This document shows, in pieces, positions 47,103-57,600 of a stretch of DNA of 64,000 nucleotides; position 1 is the stretch's first letter, and each line of letters opens with the position of its first letter. The stretch comes from Punica granatum. Taxonomy: Eukaryota; Streptophyta; Magnoliopsida; Myrtales; Lythraceae. The position numbers and the translations under genes are program-made. The notes under the pieces were generated by a model that did no database searches, was not told where the DNA came from, and saw only the letters and a program-made list of their open reading frames with translations. The DNA lies in the NCBI RefSeq assembly GCF_007655135.1, contig NC_045129.1, forward strand, positions 37,139,122-37,203,121. The letters run 5' to 3'.

Positions 47103-49408
47103 ATGGAAGACGGAGAAGAAGAACCGCCGCTCGCTGTCGAGATATGCGATGCGGACCAGCCGCAAGACGGCGGGGTTTCAGTCGGCGTGACCGTAATCAC
47201 TGGCTACCTTGGCGCGGGAAAATCCACTGTGAGATGTTCATCCCCTTTTGTACCTCAATGTTGCAATGCCAATTTGAAGTTCCTATCATGTGTGTGCTTG
47301 CTTTATTGATATGTTGTTGGGCTCTTATCACGGAGTTTCTACCTTTACTGTATATGTCAATCTGATTTCATGTTCGCTTGTTGGTTTCGACTTGGATTGA
47401 TTTTGGGGTATCAACGGCAGCTGGTGAATTACATTTTGAATGCTCAACACGGGAAGAGAATTGCAGTGATCTTGAATGAGTTTGGAGAGGAGATAGGAGT
47501 CGAGAGGGCGATGATAAACGAGGGAGAAGGCGGGGCTCTGGTTGAGGAATGGGTGGAGCTTGCAAATGGGTGTGTCTGTTGTACGGTCAAGCATAGCCTG
47601 GTTCAGGCCCTCGAGCAGCTAGTTCAGATGAAGCGGAGGTGATTGAACTTTTCAAAGTACTTGATCGCTCAGTAGAAATTGGCTGTCTTTCAGGGTAATT
47701 GATTTTGACTTGATTAATCATGTTCTGGTAGGGTAGACTCGACCATATATTGCTGGAGACAACAGGGTTGGCAAATCCTGCTCCTCTTGCATCGGTTCTT
47801 TGGTTGGATGAGCAGCTCGAATCTGCAGTCAAGCTTGATTCGATCATCACTGTAATGACTCACTGGCTATATCTGAAGTTAGCTCATGCTCTAATTTCTG
47901 ATACTGAAAGCACAAGAATTAATTTCCTGTTTCTTAGGGGTCCGAAGCAGAAGATTACTCATTTCCCACCTAATACAAAATCGTACATAACCGATGAAAT
48001 ATTCGGCCACCTGTTGCCTACTATTGTAGATGGTGAATTGGCTCTTGGGGGTTGCTGAAATCCAATTGCGTGATATTTTTTTTCAAATTGTTATTGTAGA
48101 ATAGGTTTTAAAACACACTGTTAAAGTTATGGCAAACACAAATTCTAAATCTCACTTTGGAAACAGATTAATTCATTCCCCTCTCTTGAGCTTATTTCTG
48201 CTTCATGGAATGCGTGTTTAGGCATAAATTCTTCTTCTTCCATGTGACTTATGAGTAGGTTGTAGATGCTAAAAACCTTCGCTTGCAACTTCAAGGGCGC
48301 CGCGATTCTTCCTCATTTCCTGAAGCATTTCTTCAGATAGCATTTGCGGTAATTTTCTGCTATGCACCAAATCTATTACAATTTCCTGATTTTGTTGCTC
48401 ATCCTCAATCATTGCATTTGATGTTCCAGGATGTAGTGATTCTTAACAAGGTTGATATGGTTTCGGCTGAGGGATCTGATACTTTGGAGGATTTGGAGAA
48501 AGAAATATATAAAATAAACTCCATCGCTGACATCATTCGCTCGGTTCGATGTCAAGTCGACTTGTCCAGGATTTTGGATCGGTGGGCCTATGATTCCGGG
48601 GTCAGTCATATATTGTCCTAAAAATGGTTGTCTCCCCCCTTTTCACCGTTCATGCAGACCTCTGAAGAACTGATTTGTTCAGGCTGTTTTCTTTCTTTTT
48701 CTTGTTCCAGTATGTCACTCACTTGGAATCTCTGCTGCAAGAAAGCCAATCTCTGTCTGCCAGCAAAACTCATGATAGCAGTGTGAGAACCTTATGCATC
48801 ATGGAGACACGGAAGGTTGATCTGGACAAGGTAATAATGCGGCCGTTCATTTTCCAAGTGAAGTGTTCTTTCGTTATTTCATTTGGATTTATCAAGTCTT
48901 CGATGAGTTTTTTAATATTTTCTCAGGTCCGATTGTGGCTCGAGGATATTCTCTGGGATAAGAAGTACGGGATGGAAGTATATCGCTGCAAAGGAGTTCT
49001 GTCTGTCTCAAATTCGGACTTGCTCCACACATTGCAGGTACACGTCTTTTCCCATGATATATTGGTCCCAGAATAAGTGCTTGACGTATTTCGGTAGCTG
49101 TTTCATAACTGTTTTTTTTTTTTTTTGTCTTTGGACATGGATCATTCTCTTGAAGGCTGTGAAGGAGATATATGAAGTCGTTCCAGCTCGAGAATGGAAA
49201 GAGGGAGAAGATCAGATAAACAAGATAGTTTTCATCGGTAATGCTATAGAACTTGCCTTACCTTTTGAAGCCTTACCTGGTCCCTAGTTCGATTTGTATA
49301 TTTCTAAAAGATGTTGTTTTCGTTTTCGATTCTCTTACTGCAGGCCACAATCTGAATGAGGAAGTTCTCATTGATTCCTTGAGAAGCTGTGCATTGTCAA
49401 CTTCATGA
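47103..49408 (+). CDS. ZNG1: CobW/ZNG1-type zinc-chaperone GTPase
   Basis: Nine exons: 47103-47228, 47421-47638, 47737-47851, 48259-48348, 48430-48600, 48711-48830, 48927-49037, 49156-49237, 49344-49408. They total 1098 nt, 365 residues, all junctions GT-AG and in phase. Motifs: P-loop GYLGAGKS (34-41), ILNEFGEE switch region, the CVCC zinc site (93-96), ETTGLANPAP (G3) and ILNKVD (G4); the C-terminal CobW domain ends at the stop. Family members (COG0523, ZNG1) bind Zn at the CxCC motif and use GTP hydrolysis to deliver it to client proteins such as methionine aminopeptidase. I chose the ATG at 47103 because the N-terminus MEDGEEEPP resembles relatives; an in-frame ATG at 46971 would add 44 Ser/Asn-rich residues. 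The CPELVP-type client-docking motif of the animal protein is not evident here. Confidence 0.93.
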
Positions 49409-50700
49409 TCTGATATTTTCTCCCCTCCATTGTTAATTCATTCTGACGTTACATAGAGATGAGATGCATAGTGAAGAACATTGTCTTGTCTTTACAGATA
49501 CCCACGTTCTCTTGGTTGCACATTGAGAAAGCTGCATGTTTCTTTTATTTCTTTTCGCTCTAATGGACTAAAACGGCGTGCTTCAAGCATCCGATTAGGG
49601 TTCTCTCGCTTGGTAAAAAATATGCTAGCAGCGCTGACAGGCGTCATGAAGACACGCCCAAATCACATGTCCCAATCCGAAAGTCAAGCAGCGGCTTTCT
49701 GGAACCGTCGAGCAAACTTGGAGATGCATTTTACCTCCGCCATTTTTCCCACTAGGATGCAATATTGGTTCTGGAAGATTTAGAAAGTGACTTTGGGCCC
49801 TGACCCTATGAACCAAGACTGCGTGCGTATCCCATGAAGGTCGCAGAAGGCAATGCCGAGGGAAGCCCGTGCCCGGTTTTTTAGCGACCTAATGGAGAGA
49901 TCAATGTTCGAAAAGATTGTGGCAGGGGAAAGCCGGATTGAAGCTACCAATGTTGTTGGGTCCTATGATATTCGGTCGATTCTTAAAAATTTCATTCAAA
50001 TATCCAATTCGTCTTTTCAGTTTCAGCGAAGAAGTAGTTCGAATGGGATTTCGGCACCAAATTAGCGTCAGCATCAAAGGAGTCGTATTCAAATTGTCTC
50101 TACATCGCCTGATTTTCCAATTGACGCACTTTTTTTTTTATTGCCTTTCCGGGTGAGGCTGAAATCTCGCCGAAACACATGCTCCAAATGCATATGGGCA
50201 ACGGTGTTGAAGTCAAATGGACAGTTTGCTTTCCCAGGAATATGCCCGTCATAATCAATGGAAGAGGACAATGCCCGATTTCCCAATCCGAAATTATTTT
50301 TATGGTATCTTTTTGACGATTCTCGAACTCCTCACAGTGACATACGATTTAATTCCCTCGTCTTGCGGGGGATTTAGATGAGTTACATCCCTAGACGAAA
50401 TATTGGAACGGACTATCTCGAGGCGGAAGGGGAGTTCAATGTATATTAGTATTAGGTAGATAAATCTCTGTGATTTCGAGAAAATTCATGTATTGTAATA
50501 TTCCAATATGGAGTACGATACTAGATACTACGACAATTATAGCGCGTGAGAGCATGTCATGTTAGTTGTGGTCCGTTTCCTATACAACAGATCATTATGA
50601 CACCTTATTTACTATTAAGACTTCAGACACCTAGTCCATCTATATTGGTCATGTTCCGATAGGCAAGAAGTTGTGGCTAGAAATATTTTTTTCCCTATAG
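49409..50700. other. Spacer with a GC-richer, organelle-like segment (about 49600-50330)
   Basis: Between 49600 and 50330 composition rises above the surroundings and A/T tracts nearly vanish (for example GGCGTCATGAAGACACGCCC and GGGGAAAGCCGGATTGAAGC). The texture resembles plant mitochondrial DNA more than nuclear spacer, but I recognise no mitochondrial gene in it. No nuclear coding region is supported either. Confidence 0.3.
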
Positions 50701-50714
50701 TAAAAATATGTCAA

Positions 50715-50890
50715 TTTGAATTAATTCAAGTGATTCAGTACTTCATCTTTATTTATTAAAAAAAATCAGGTTCGAGTTTTAGAAATGTATAAAATTCATG
50801 ATCAGTAGAATTTTACTTTTTAGTGGGCCGATCTAACTCGAACTTGAATTAGTCGAATCTCATTAGGCTTTCGAATGTCAGGTGATGCAA
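50715..50890 (+). repeat. SINE-like dispersed repeat, copy 3
   Basis: Shares the block order of 725-910 and 16840-17015: CAAGTGATTCAGTACTTCATC, AGGTTCGAGTTTTAGAAATG, TTTAGTGGGCCGATCTAACTC, AATTAGTCGAATCTCATT, GGCTTTCGAATGTCA. Confidence 0.55.
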
Positions 50891-51684
50891 AATGACAAAT
50901 AAATAAATATCATTGCATGGAGGAGGATATTTGAGATTTTCTCTATATCTATATCTATATAAATATTAAAAGCCGAGTCGAGGCATCTATTAATGCCATA
51001 TAGGATGGAGGAGGGCTCTCCTTGCTTGACCATTCGTATGACCGCTAACAATAATTTGACAAGAGGCAAGTGTCGTAATGCCACATTACTTCTCTAAACT
51101 AATGCATGAAAGATGTAAAGACTATGTCATAATCATAGATATTCTTTAAAAAAAAAAAGAAGAAGACATAATCGTAGACGTAAGTACTGACAAGGAAGCT
51201 CTTGCTAATCTGATAGAGGAGAAGGGATGTGATCATTGGATTTTTTTTTTATGAGACTTCTACAAGATTGTGCGGTTATAAAGAAGGCTTCGTAATTTTT
51301 ACGAAGAGCTAATCAAAGTGATTTGTGAATTGTTCGTGATCATATTGTTGCAACCGGTGCAATTTATGATAGCACATGCTCTAAGAAAGGAAATTTTAGA
51401 TTTGAAGAGGAAAACAATTTCTAATCAAGTCAAAAATATGACTTAATCACTATGAAATTCTTTAATTTCAATTGATAAAGCATATTGATTGACACTGCAA
51501 AAAGTAAGAACATGTGATTAGATATAATAAAAGCTTCTTTTTTCTTATAATATTTCTCATTGACAGGTATTTCTCCATTCAAGGTATTAACTAATTTTAT
51601 ATTTGTATATTTAAAAAATATTGAAACAAGAAAATTATTTGTTCCAATAATTCTAGCTCGCGCTCGTTAAATAGTCAAAATATG
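50891..51684. other. Gene-free spacer
   Basis: AT-rich sequence without recognisable content. Confidence 0.5.
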
Positions 51685-51950
51685 CTCTGTTTGGATTCAG
51701 AGTTGAATTTTAAAATATCACTTTAACTTGATTCTACCCACAACAAAATAAAATTATACCTGCAACAAAATAAAATAACTCATATAAAGTCAAAGGGTGA
51801 GCCCCATTTATACAATTCTTTTTCAAAATTAAAATCACATCACTCATACAAAGTCAAAGAGTGAGCCTTATACATAACCATTTATACCATTCTTTTTCAA
51901 AATCAAAATCTGATTTTAAAATGTTACTTACAAATCAAACAAAGCATTAA
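51685..51950. mobile_element. MITE-like element
   Basis: The left end ATGCTCTGTTTGGATTCAGAG and right end (complement ATGCTTTGTTTGATTTGTAAG) are inverted. Inside, TCATACAAAGTCAAAG(A/G)GTGAGCC-type blocks are duplicated about 60 bp apart. Confidence 0.55.
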
Positions 51951-52480
51951 TTATTCCAACATATATTATCTTAAACAGAGGACTCGTTATTTTTAGGAGC
52001 TAACGAGATATTACCATTTTAAGAAGTTGCCCCAACTTTCGAGAAACTTGATAAAAAGGAAATAAATATCTGTAAGGGGTTCTCCTGTGGCAATAAATTA
52101 GTTGGCTGTATATATTCTGATTTCACCGAATATGAAATTTTGATTTTGAGGAGTTCCGTCTATATTGGATCTCCATCTAATCAGTTAAGAGCAAGAAAAG
52201 TAAGCATTGTTTGCGTGTCGACTAATGTAGTTCATGAACATTTAATCGCGTACACACCCAAGCCGGCCATCGCTAGTAAGAAGTAAAGTTTCTATCCTAG
52301 TACTTCATCTATTTATGGATGACGATATAAAGGGAAAAAAAAAACAGTTATAACTATGTCATTCAACAAATCACCTCCGCTTACTTTGCATAAACGTTTT
52401 CTTTCTTTCTTTCTCTCTTTCTTTTTTTTGGTAAATACACCTATATTGATACTGTTAGACTTCAACACATGGCTTACAGA
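51951..52480. other. Gene-free spacer
   Basis: AT-rich sequence with a (TTTC)n run at about 52401-52425. Nothing else recognised. Confidence 0.5.
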
Positions 52481-52504
52481 TCCTGCTCACATTAGCCAAC
52501 ATGT

Positions 52505-52656
52505 GGTCGGGCCTCATTTCAAAGATCTTAGCTAATCGACTGAAAGCAGTATTGGTAGGCCTCAAGAACTCTTTCATGTGATCCACCAATGCTGTCGTCA
52601 TACAATGAAAGGATTAACGGCAGTTAAATTAGATACGAGCAAAGCTTACGATCGTG
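52505..52656 (+). pseudogene. LINE (L1-type) reverse transcriptase fragment
   Basis: One frame gives GLISKILANRLKAVL. After a frame change, a second gives QELFHVIHQCC and GLTAVKLDTSKAYDR. ISKILANRLK and the KLDxSKAYDR block are the conserved finger/palm motifs of plant L1 retrotransposon reverse transcriptase, in the right order but closer together than in an intact enzyme. The piece is an internally deleted, frameshifted remnant with no detectable endonuclease part nearby. Confidence 0.72.
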
Positions 52657-52699
52657 ATATTCAAATAGAGCGTTTGATGATTAATGATTGGACCATTGT

Positions 52700-53067
52700 C
52701 CTGGATGTTATTTTCGTCTATCCTTGAGATGTATGTAATGTAAAACACGGAAAGAGAAGGCATTTGCCATGCATGCATGGTGATTGGTGAGCTGTGACCG
52801 TGAAGTGGAGTGAGGGAGACCCCTTTCCGACCAAGGCAACCTTAATCTTATCAAATCAAAGACAAAATCATGTCTTTCAAAAACAAAAAAAGCAAATATT
52901 ATTTAAAAATATCCCATAAATAGAATATATCACGACAACTCACTTTAAATATCTACGTAAAATACCGATTACCAATAAAACCTCAAAAAAACCATATAAA
53001 ATCAATGTGAAAGCGAAAATTAATGTCAATTAATTAACATTAAGTTAAAAGAAAAGAAAAAATTCTT
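52700..53067. other. Gene-free spacer
   Basis: AT-rich sequence following the LINE remnant. No further reverse-transcriptase motifs are recognised. Confidence 0.45.
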
Positions 53068-53352
53068 AATTTGCGTTTAGTTTTAGAGCTGAATAATGAT
53101 TCAATTCAATTTAATTTTGTGTAATAATTATAAGTGTTAATAAATATATTAATATGTGAATATATATATATGTATATATACACGTGAAAGTAGATAATAA
53201 ATATTATTTAAAAATTATTATGTATATATATAATTAATTATAGAAATAGTTAAAAAAATAGAGAAAATATTAAAAAATAATGATTATAATATTAAATTTA
53301 GAAAGAATATAATTAAGTCGTATTGAATATCACATTTACTCTAAAACCAAAC
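53068..53352. mobile_element. MITE-like element
   Basis: The left end TTGCGTTTAGTTTTAGAGCTGAA is inverted at the right as ACTCTAAAACCAAACCAAA. The core is almost pure A/T with a (TA)n run. Confidence 0.6.
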
Positions 53353-53427
53353 CAAATGTCAGATGCTGTCCTTTTCATCGGCTCTCCCCGTTGCTCACGT
53401 TCTTCGTGTCTGCTTCTGTCCCATCCG

Positions 53428-53428
<1 letters not shown>

Positions 53429-53459
<31 letters not shown>
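53429..53459. repeat. Poly-C tract, 31 bases
   Basis: Thirty-one consecutive C residues follow CCATCCG. The complementary G run could form G-quadruplex structure. Tracts this long are also a common sequencing or assembly weak point, so its exact length should be treated with caution. Confidence 0.95.
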
Positions 53460-53462
<3 letters not shown>

Positions 53463-54298
53463 TTTCAAATATCTTATTTGGTAATCATCACCAAAACGAA
53501 CACCACGCGTCCCGCTCCTTTTCGCCGCACATTCATATTAACCCTCCAGGCCAGCAATATCCCACTAATTCCTCCATTCCTCGGAATTCGATATCGTTAG
53601 TGTAGCGAGCGACTCCAAGGCATTAATATGTCTCGAATCTATACGTGCTTTAAACGTTAGGTCTAATGACTCGACTCGAAAACCTTAAGATCGACTCAAA
53701 AACCTAAGGGTCGATATGCAACTTTGGTACATGTAGGCACGAGTCGACATCCCTCTATAGTTCGAGTCCGATCAGTCACATCACTGCTCGAGAACTTTAC
53801 TAGCACGACGTTGCCATTGTTGTGAAATATATAAATGCACACACTGACTACAAGACAAAAATCTCAACGAACCCACCCAGAGGTGCACTTTCCCTTTTGA
53901 TGTCCTGGACAATGACCAGAGGTAACCCTACTTGACTCCATTAACGATTTCGAATTGTGACAGCCCGTTACAACCATTTTCCAGCAATCGAAAATATATA
54001 TCAACTTTAAATACGAGGTGTGTTATAGTCGGTAAATTATAACTTTACTGATTGGAAATTTCTAGACACAACTAGCGGTGGCCAAATTTGAGTTGATGTT
54101 CGAGTCGGGATTAGTCCAGTAAATGAGTTAAAAGACAGCTTGTGTAAATTTTACTGAACTCACAACCCCTCACTCTCTCTCTCTCTCTCTAGCAGCGAAA
54201 GCTCTACACGGAACCACTCCAAGAAACAGAACAGAGCAAAACCAGAAACCTCACCTCATATTTATCATCCCTGGAGTCTGCCCGGCATTGATCTCGCA
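53460..54298. other. Upstream region of MSL10-like gene
   Basis: No other gene. A (CT)n pyrimidine tract at 54171-54191 lies about 110 bp before the start codon, in the likely leader or core promoter. Confidence 0.45.
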
Positions 54299-57200
54299 AT
54301 GAAGCCCGCTGAGAATGGTTCCCCCGACGAGAGCAAGAACACGAACGCCGACATGGGGAACGGCAGCCAGATCTGGAGGGAACCCAGCTACGAGATATGG
54401 AGGAAGGACGAGGCCCCCAGTGGGGTGTCCAACGCCAAGGAAGGTGGAGAGTTCCGTTTCCAGCAGCAGAAGCCTGAGGAGGAGGAGGACCCGCCTTCGC
54501 AGCTGATCGGGCAGTTCCTCCACAAGCAGAAGGCCTCCGGCGACTTCTCCCTCGACATGGACCTGGAGATGAAGGAGCTCAAGCAGGAGGGCAATGCCGC
54601 CGAGGAGATTACCATCATGTCCCCTGTCTTCGAGTCGCCGCTGAAGACCAGGTCCTCGCCGAGCGACGTCAGAGTCTCCTTCAATAAGCAGGTCCATAGC
54701 TCTAAGGGTGACGACGGGCAGGTAGTACGGTGCACGTCGAACGCCTCGTTCCGGAGCAACACGTCCAGCTTCAAGCGGAAGTCGAATGTCCAGGTCAACA
54801 AGAACAAGTCCCGGCTTCTGGACCCGCCCGAGCAGAAGACCCCGAAGTCCGGGATGCTGCCCGGGAAGCGACCGGAGGAGGAGGAGGATGACCCCTTCCT
54901 GGAGGACGATCTGCCCCAGGAGTACAAGAAAGGGAAGCTCGGTCTGCTCACTCTGCTAGAATTCGTAAGCTTGCTGTTGATCATTGCTGCTCTTGTTTGC
55001 AGCCTTGCTGTTCCTTATCTTAAGCATAAGAGGCTATGGCGGCTCCAGTTGTGGAAGTGGGTAGTGATGGTGTTGGTATTGATATGTGGGAGATTGGTTT
55101 CTAGCTGGGGGATTAGGATTGTCGTCTTCTTCATTGAGAGGAACTTCCTGTTGCGCAAACGGGTTCTTTACTTCGTCTACGGGCTCCGGAAGGCCGTCCA
55201 GAACTGCCTGTGGTTAGGCTTGGTTCTGATCGCTTGGCACTTTCTGTTCGATAAGAAGGTCGAGAGGGCCACGAACAGCAGGAACCTCCAGTATGTGACT
55301 AAGGTTCTGGTCTGTCTGCTGGTGGGAACCATAATTTGGCTGGTCAAGACTCTGGTCGTGAAGGTCCTGGCTTCGTCGTTCCATGTCAGCACCTACTTCG
55401 ATCGGATCCAGGAGTCGCTTTTCAACCAGTACGTGATTGAGACCCTTTCGGGGCCGCCATTGATTGAGATGAAGAAGGCTGAAGAAGAGGAGGAGAGGAT
55501 GGTGATTGAAGTCGAGAACCTGCAGAAGGCTGGGGCTTCGATTCCCCCTGACCTCAACGAGGCCATGTTTAAACGAAGTATGAGCGGAAGAGTGATCGGC
55601 AGTGGGAGAAAAAGCCCTACGAGCGCGAGAGCGATCAGCAGTGGGAGGATGCAGAAAAGCCCCAAGGTGGGGAAGGAGCAGGGAGATATTGGGATTACGG
55701 TCGATCAATTGCATAGACTGAGCCCGACGAATGTCTCGGCTTGGAATATGAAGAGGCTGATGAACCTAGTACGATATGGCAATCTCACTACTTTAGATGA
55801 GCAGCTCTCAAATCAGAATGATGAGTCCTCCAAGCAGATAAACAGCGAGGCTGAGGCTAAGGCTGCGGCTAAGAAGATCTTCCACAATGTGGCACGACAA
55901 GGATCCAAGTAAGTCCTTTTATATAGCCGAGACGGGTAAACGAAGTTACAAAATATTGGATTTCTATTTCAGGGTTTTTAATTTTATCGTCAAAGTAAGT
56001 ATTATTGCTGTCAATGTTAGGTACATATACAAGGAGGACCTGATGCGGTTCATGTTAGAAGATGAAGCCTCGAAGACGATGAGCCTCTTTGAAGGAGCAT
56101 CCGAGAGCGAAAGGATCAGCAAATCCTCCCTCAAGAACTGGGTGGTAGGAGAACTGTGTTTGTATGAGCAATTGTTTTATTCTGTGTGATGTTTTTTTCC
56201 TTCGGCATCTGTTATTGATGAGTTCAATAATATTCAGGTCAATGCTTTTAGAGAACGGCGGGCGCTTGCCCTGACACTGGATGACACGAAAACGGCCGTG
56301 AACCAACTCCATCGGATGGTGAACATTTTGGTTGGCGGCATTGTCTTCATCATATGGTTGCTTATTCTTGGTATCACCACGGGGAAGTTTCTACTTCTGA
56401 TAAGTTCCCAGCTACTTCTGGTGGTCTTTATCTTTGGGAACTCGTGTAAGACAGCTTTTGAAGCCATCATTTTCCTCTTCGTGATGCATCCTTTCGATGT
56501 TGGTGATCGATGCGAAATTGACGCGCTTCAGGTACCTAATCAAAACAGATCTTACAGCTTAGTTTCATCTAGTGATTCAGATATGTTTCCAGTTTGTGAA
56601 GTTGAATATACTTTCCAACCGTATCCTGACCTCGGGTCTACCTTTAGGAATGACTTATGTTTGAAGACAATGAACTGACACGAAAACTCGATTGCTTGTT
56701 TCTGAGTTGGATGTTGTTAGAAATGTGTGTAGTTTTGCTTGCTCATAATGATCACTTTGAATTTCAGGTGGTTGTGGAGGAGATGAACATTCTAACGACA
56801 GTGTTCCTGAAGATCGACAATACGAAGATCATATTCCCGAACAGCGTCCTTGCAACAAAGCCCATCCACAACTACCGCCGCAGCCCCGACATGGGAGATG
56901 CGGTCGAATTCTGTATCCATGTAGCTACTCCTGCAGAAAAGATTGCTGCTATCAAACAAAGAATATTGAGGTGAGCGCAACTTCAATCAATTTTTACTCG
57001 TACATTACCACCCACTGTTTCTTCTGTGTAAACATCAATTCGAAACGTAATGTTATTTTGCAGCTACGTCGAGAACAAGGAGGATCACTGGTACGCTGCG
57101 CCGATGATCATATTCAAGGAAGTGGAAGAACTCAACAGGTTGAGAATGGCCGTTTGGTTGTTGCACAGGATGAACTATCAAGACATCATGGAGAGGTGGA

Positions 57201-57367
57201 CCAGGAGATCTATTCTTATTGAGGAGATGGCCAAGATTTTTAGAGAGCTCGACATTCAGTACCGTCTTCTACCTCTCGATATCAATGTCCGGACTTTACC
57301 TTCTGCAAACTCAACCGGGCTTCCTCCTGTTTGGACAGCACCTTCAAGCCGAGTGTCTGAAACATGA
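54299..57367 (+). CDS. MSL10: Mechanosensitive ion channel, MSL10-like
   Basis: Five exons: 54299-55908, 56021-56144, 56238-56531, 56768-56970, 57064-57367; 2535 nt, 844 residues, all junctions GT-AG and in phase. A long Ser/Glu-rich cytosolic N-terminus (1-210) precedes four membrane helices (about 215-240, 250-280, 295-320, 330-355). A charged cytosolic loop follows, then two further helices (ILVGGIVFIIWLLILGI and FLLLISSQLLLVVFIFGN) running into the MscS pore and beta domain (VMHPFDVGDRCEID, VEEMNILTTVFL, PDMGDAVEFCIHV). This is the plasma-membrane class of plant MscS-like channels. Family knowledge: stretch-activated, anion-preferring, with a signalling N-terminus. The SSLKNWVVNAFRERRALALTL signature points to the MSL9/MSL10 branch. 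The protein is longer than Arabidopsis MSL10 (about 730 residues), the excess being in the N-terminus and first loop. Confidence 0.95.
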
Positions 57368-57600
57368 TAAGAGAATGTATTATTCTTAATGAGGTCATTT
57401 TTGGATGGGTCGGCGTAAATATAGAGGAAGAGTTCCATTTTTCTTACATTGGTAGTTGAATTGGGTTTTGCATGTTGCTGCTATTCGTGATATAGTACAA
57501 AGAGAAGAGACTACGCAAATTTTAACTTCGACTCCGTCTAAATGTATTCACTTTAGCGATGCGACAGTTTGTTTCACGAATTGGACTACTACAACATTAG

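Noticed and set aside
54388..54984. 198-codon minus-strand frame
   Set aside because: Antisense shadow of MSL10 exon 1.
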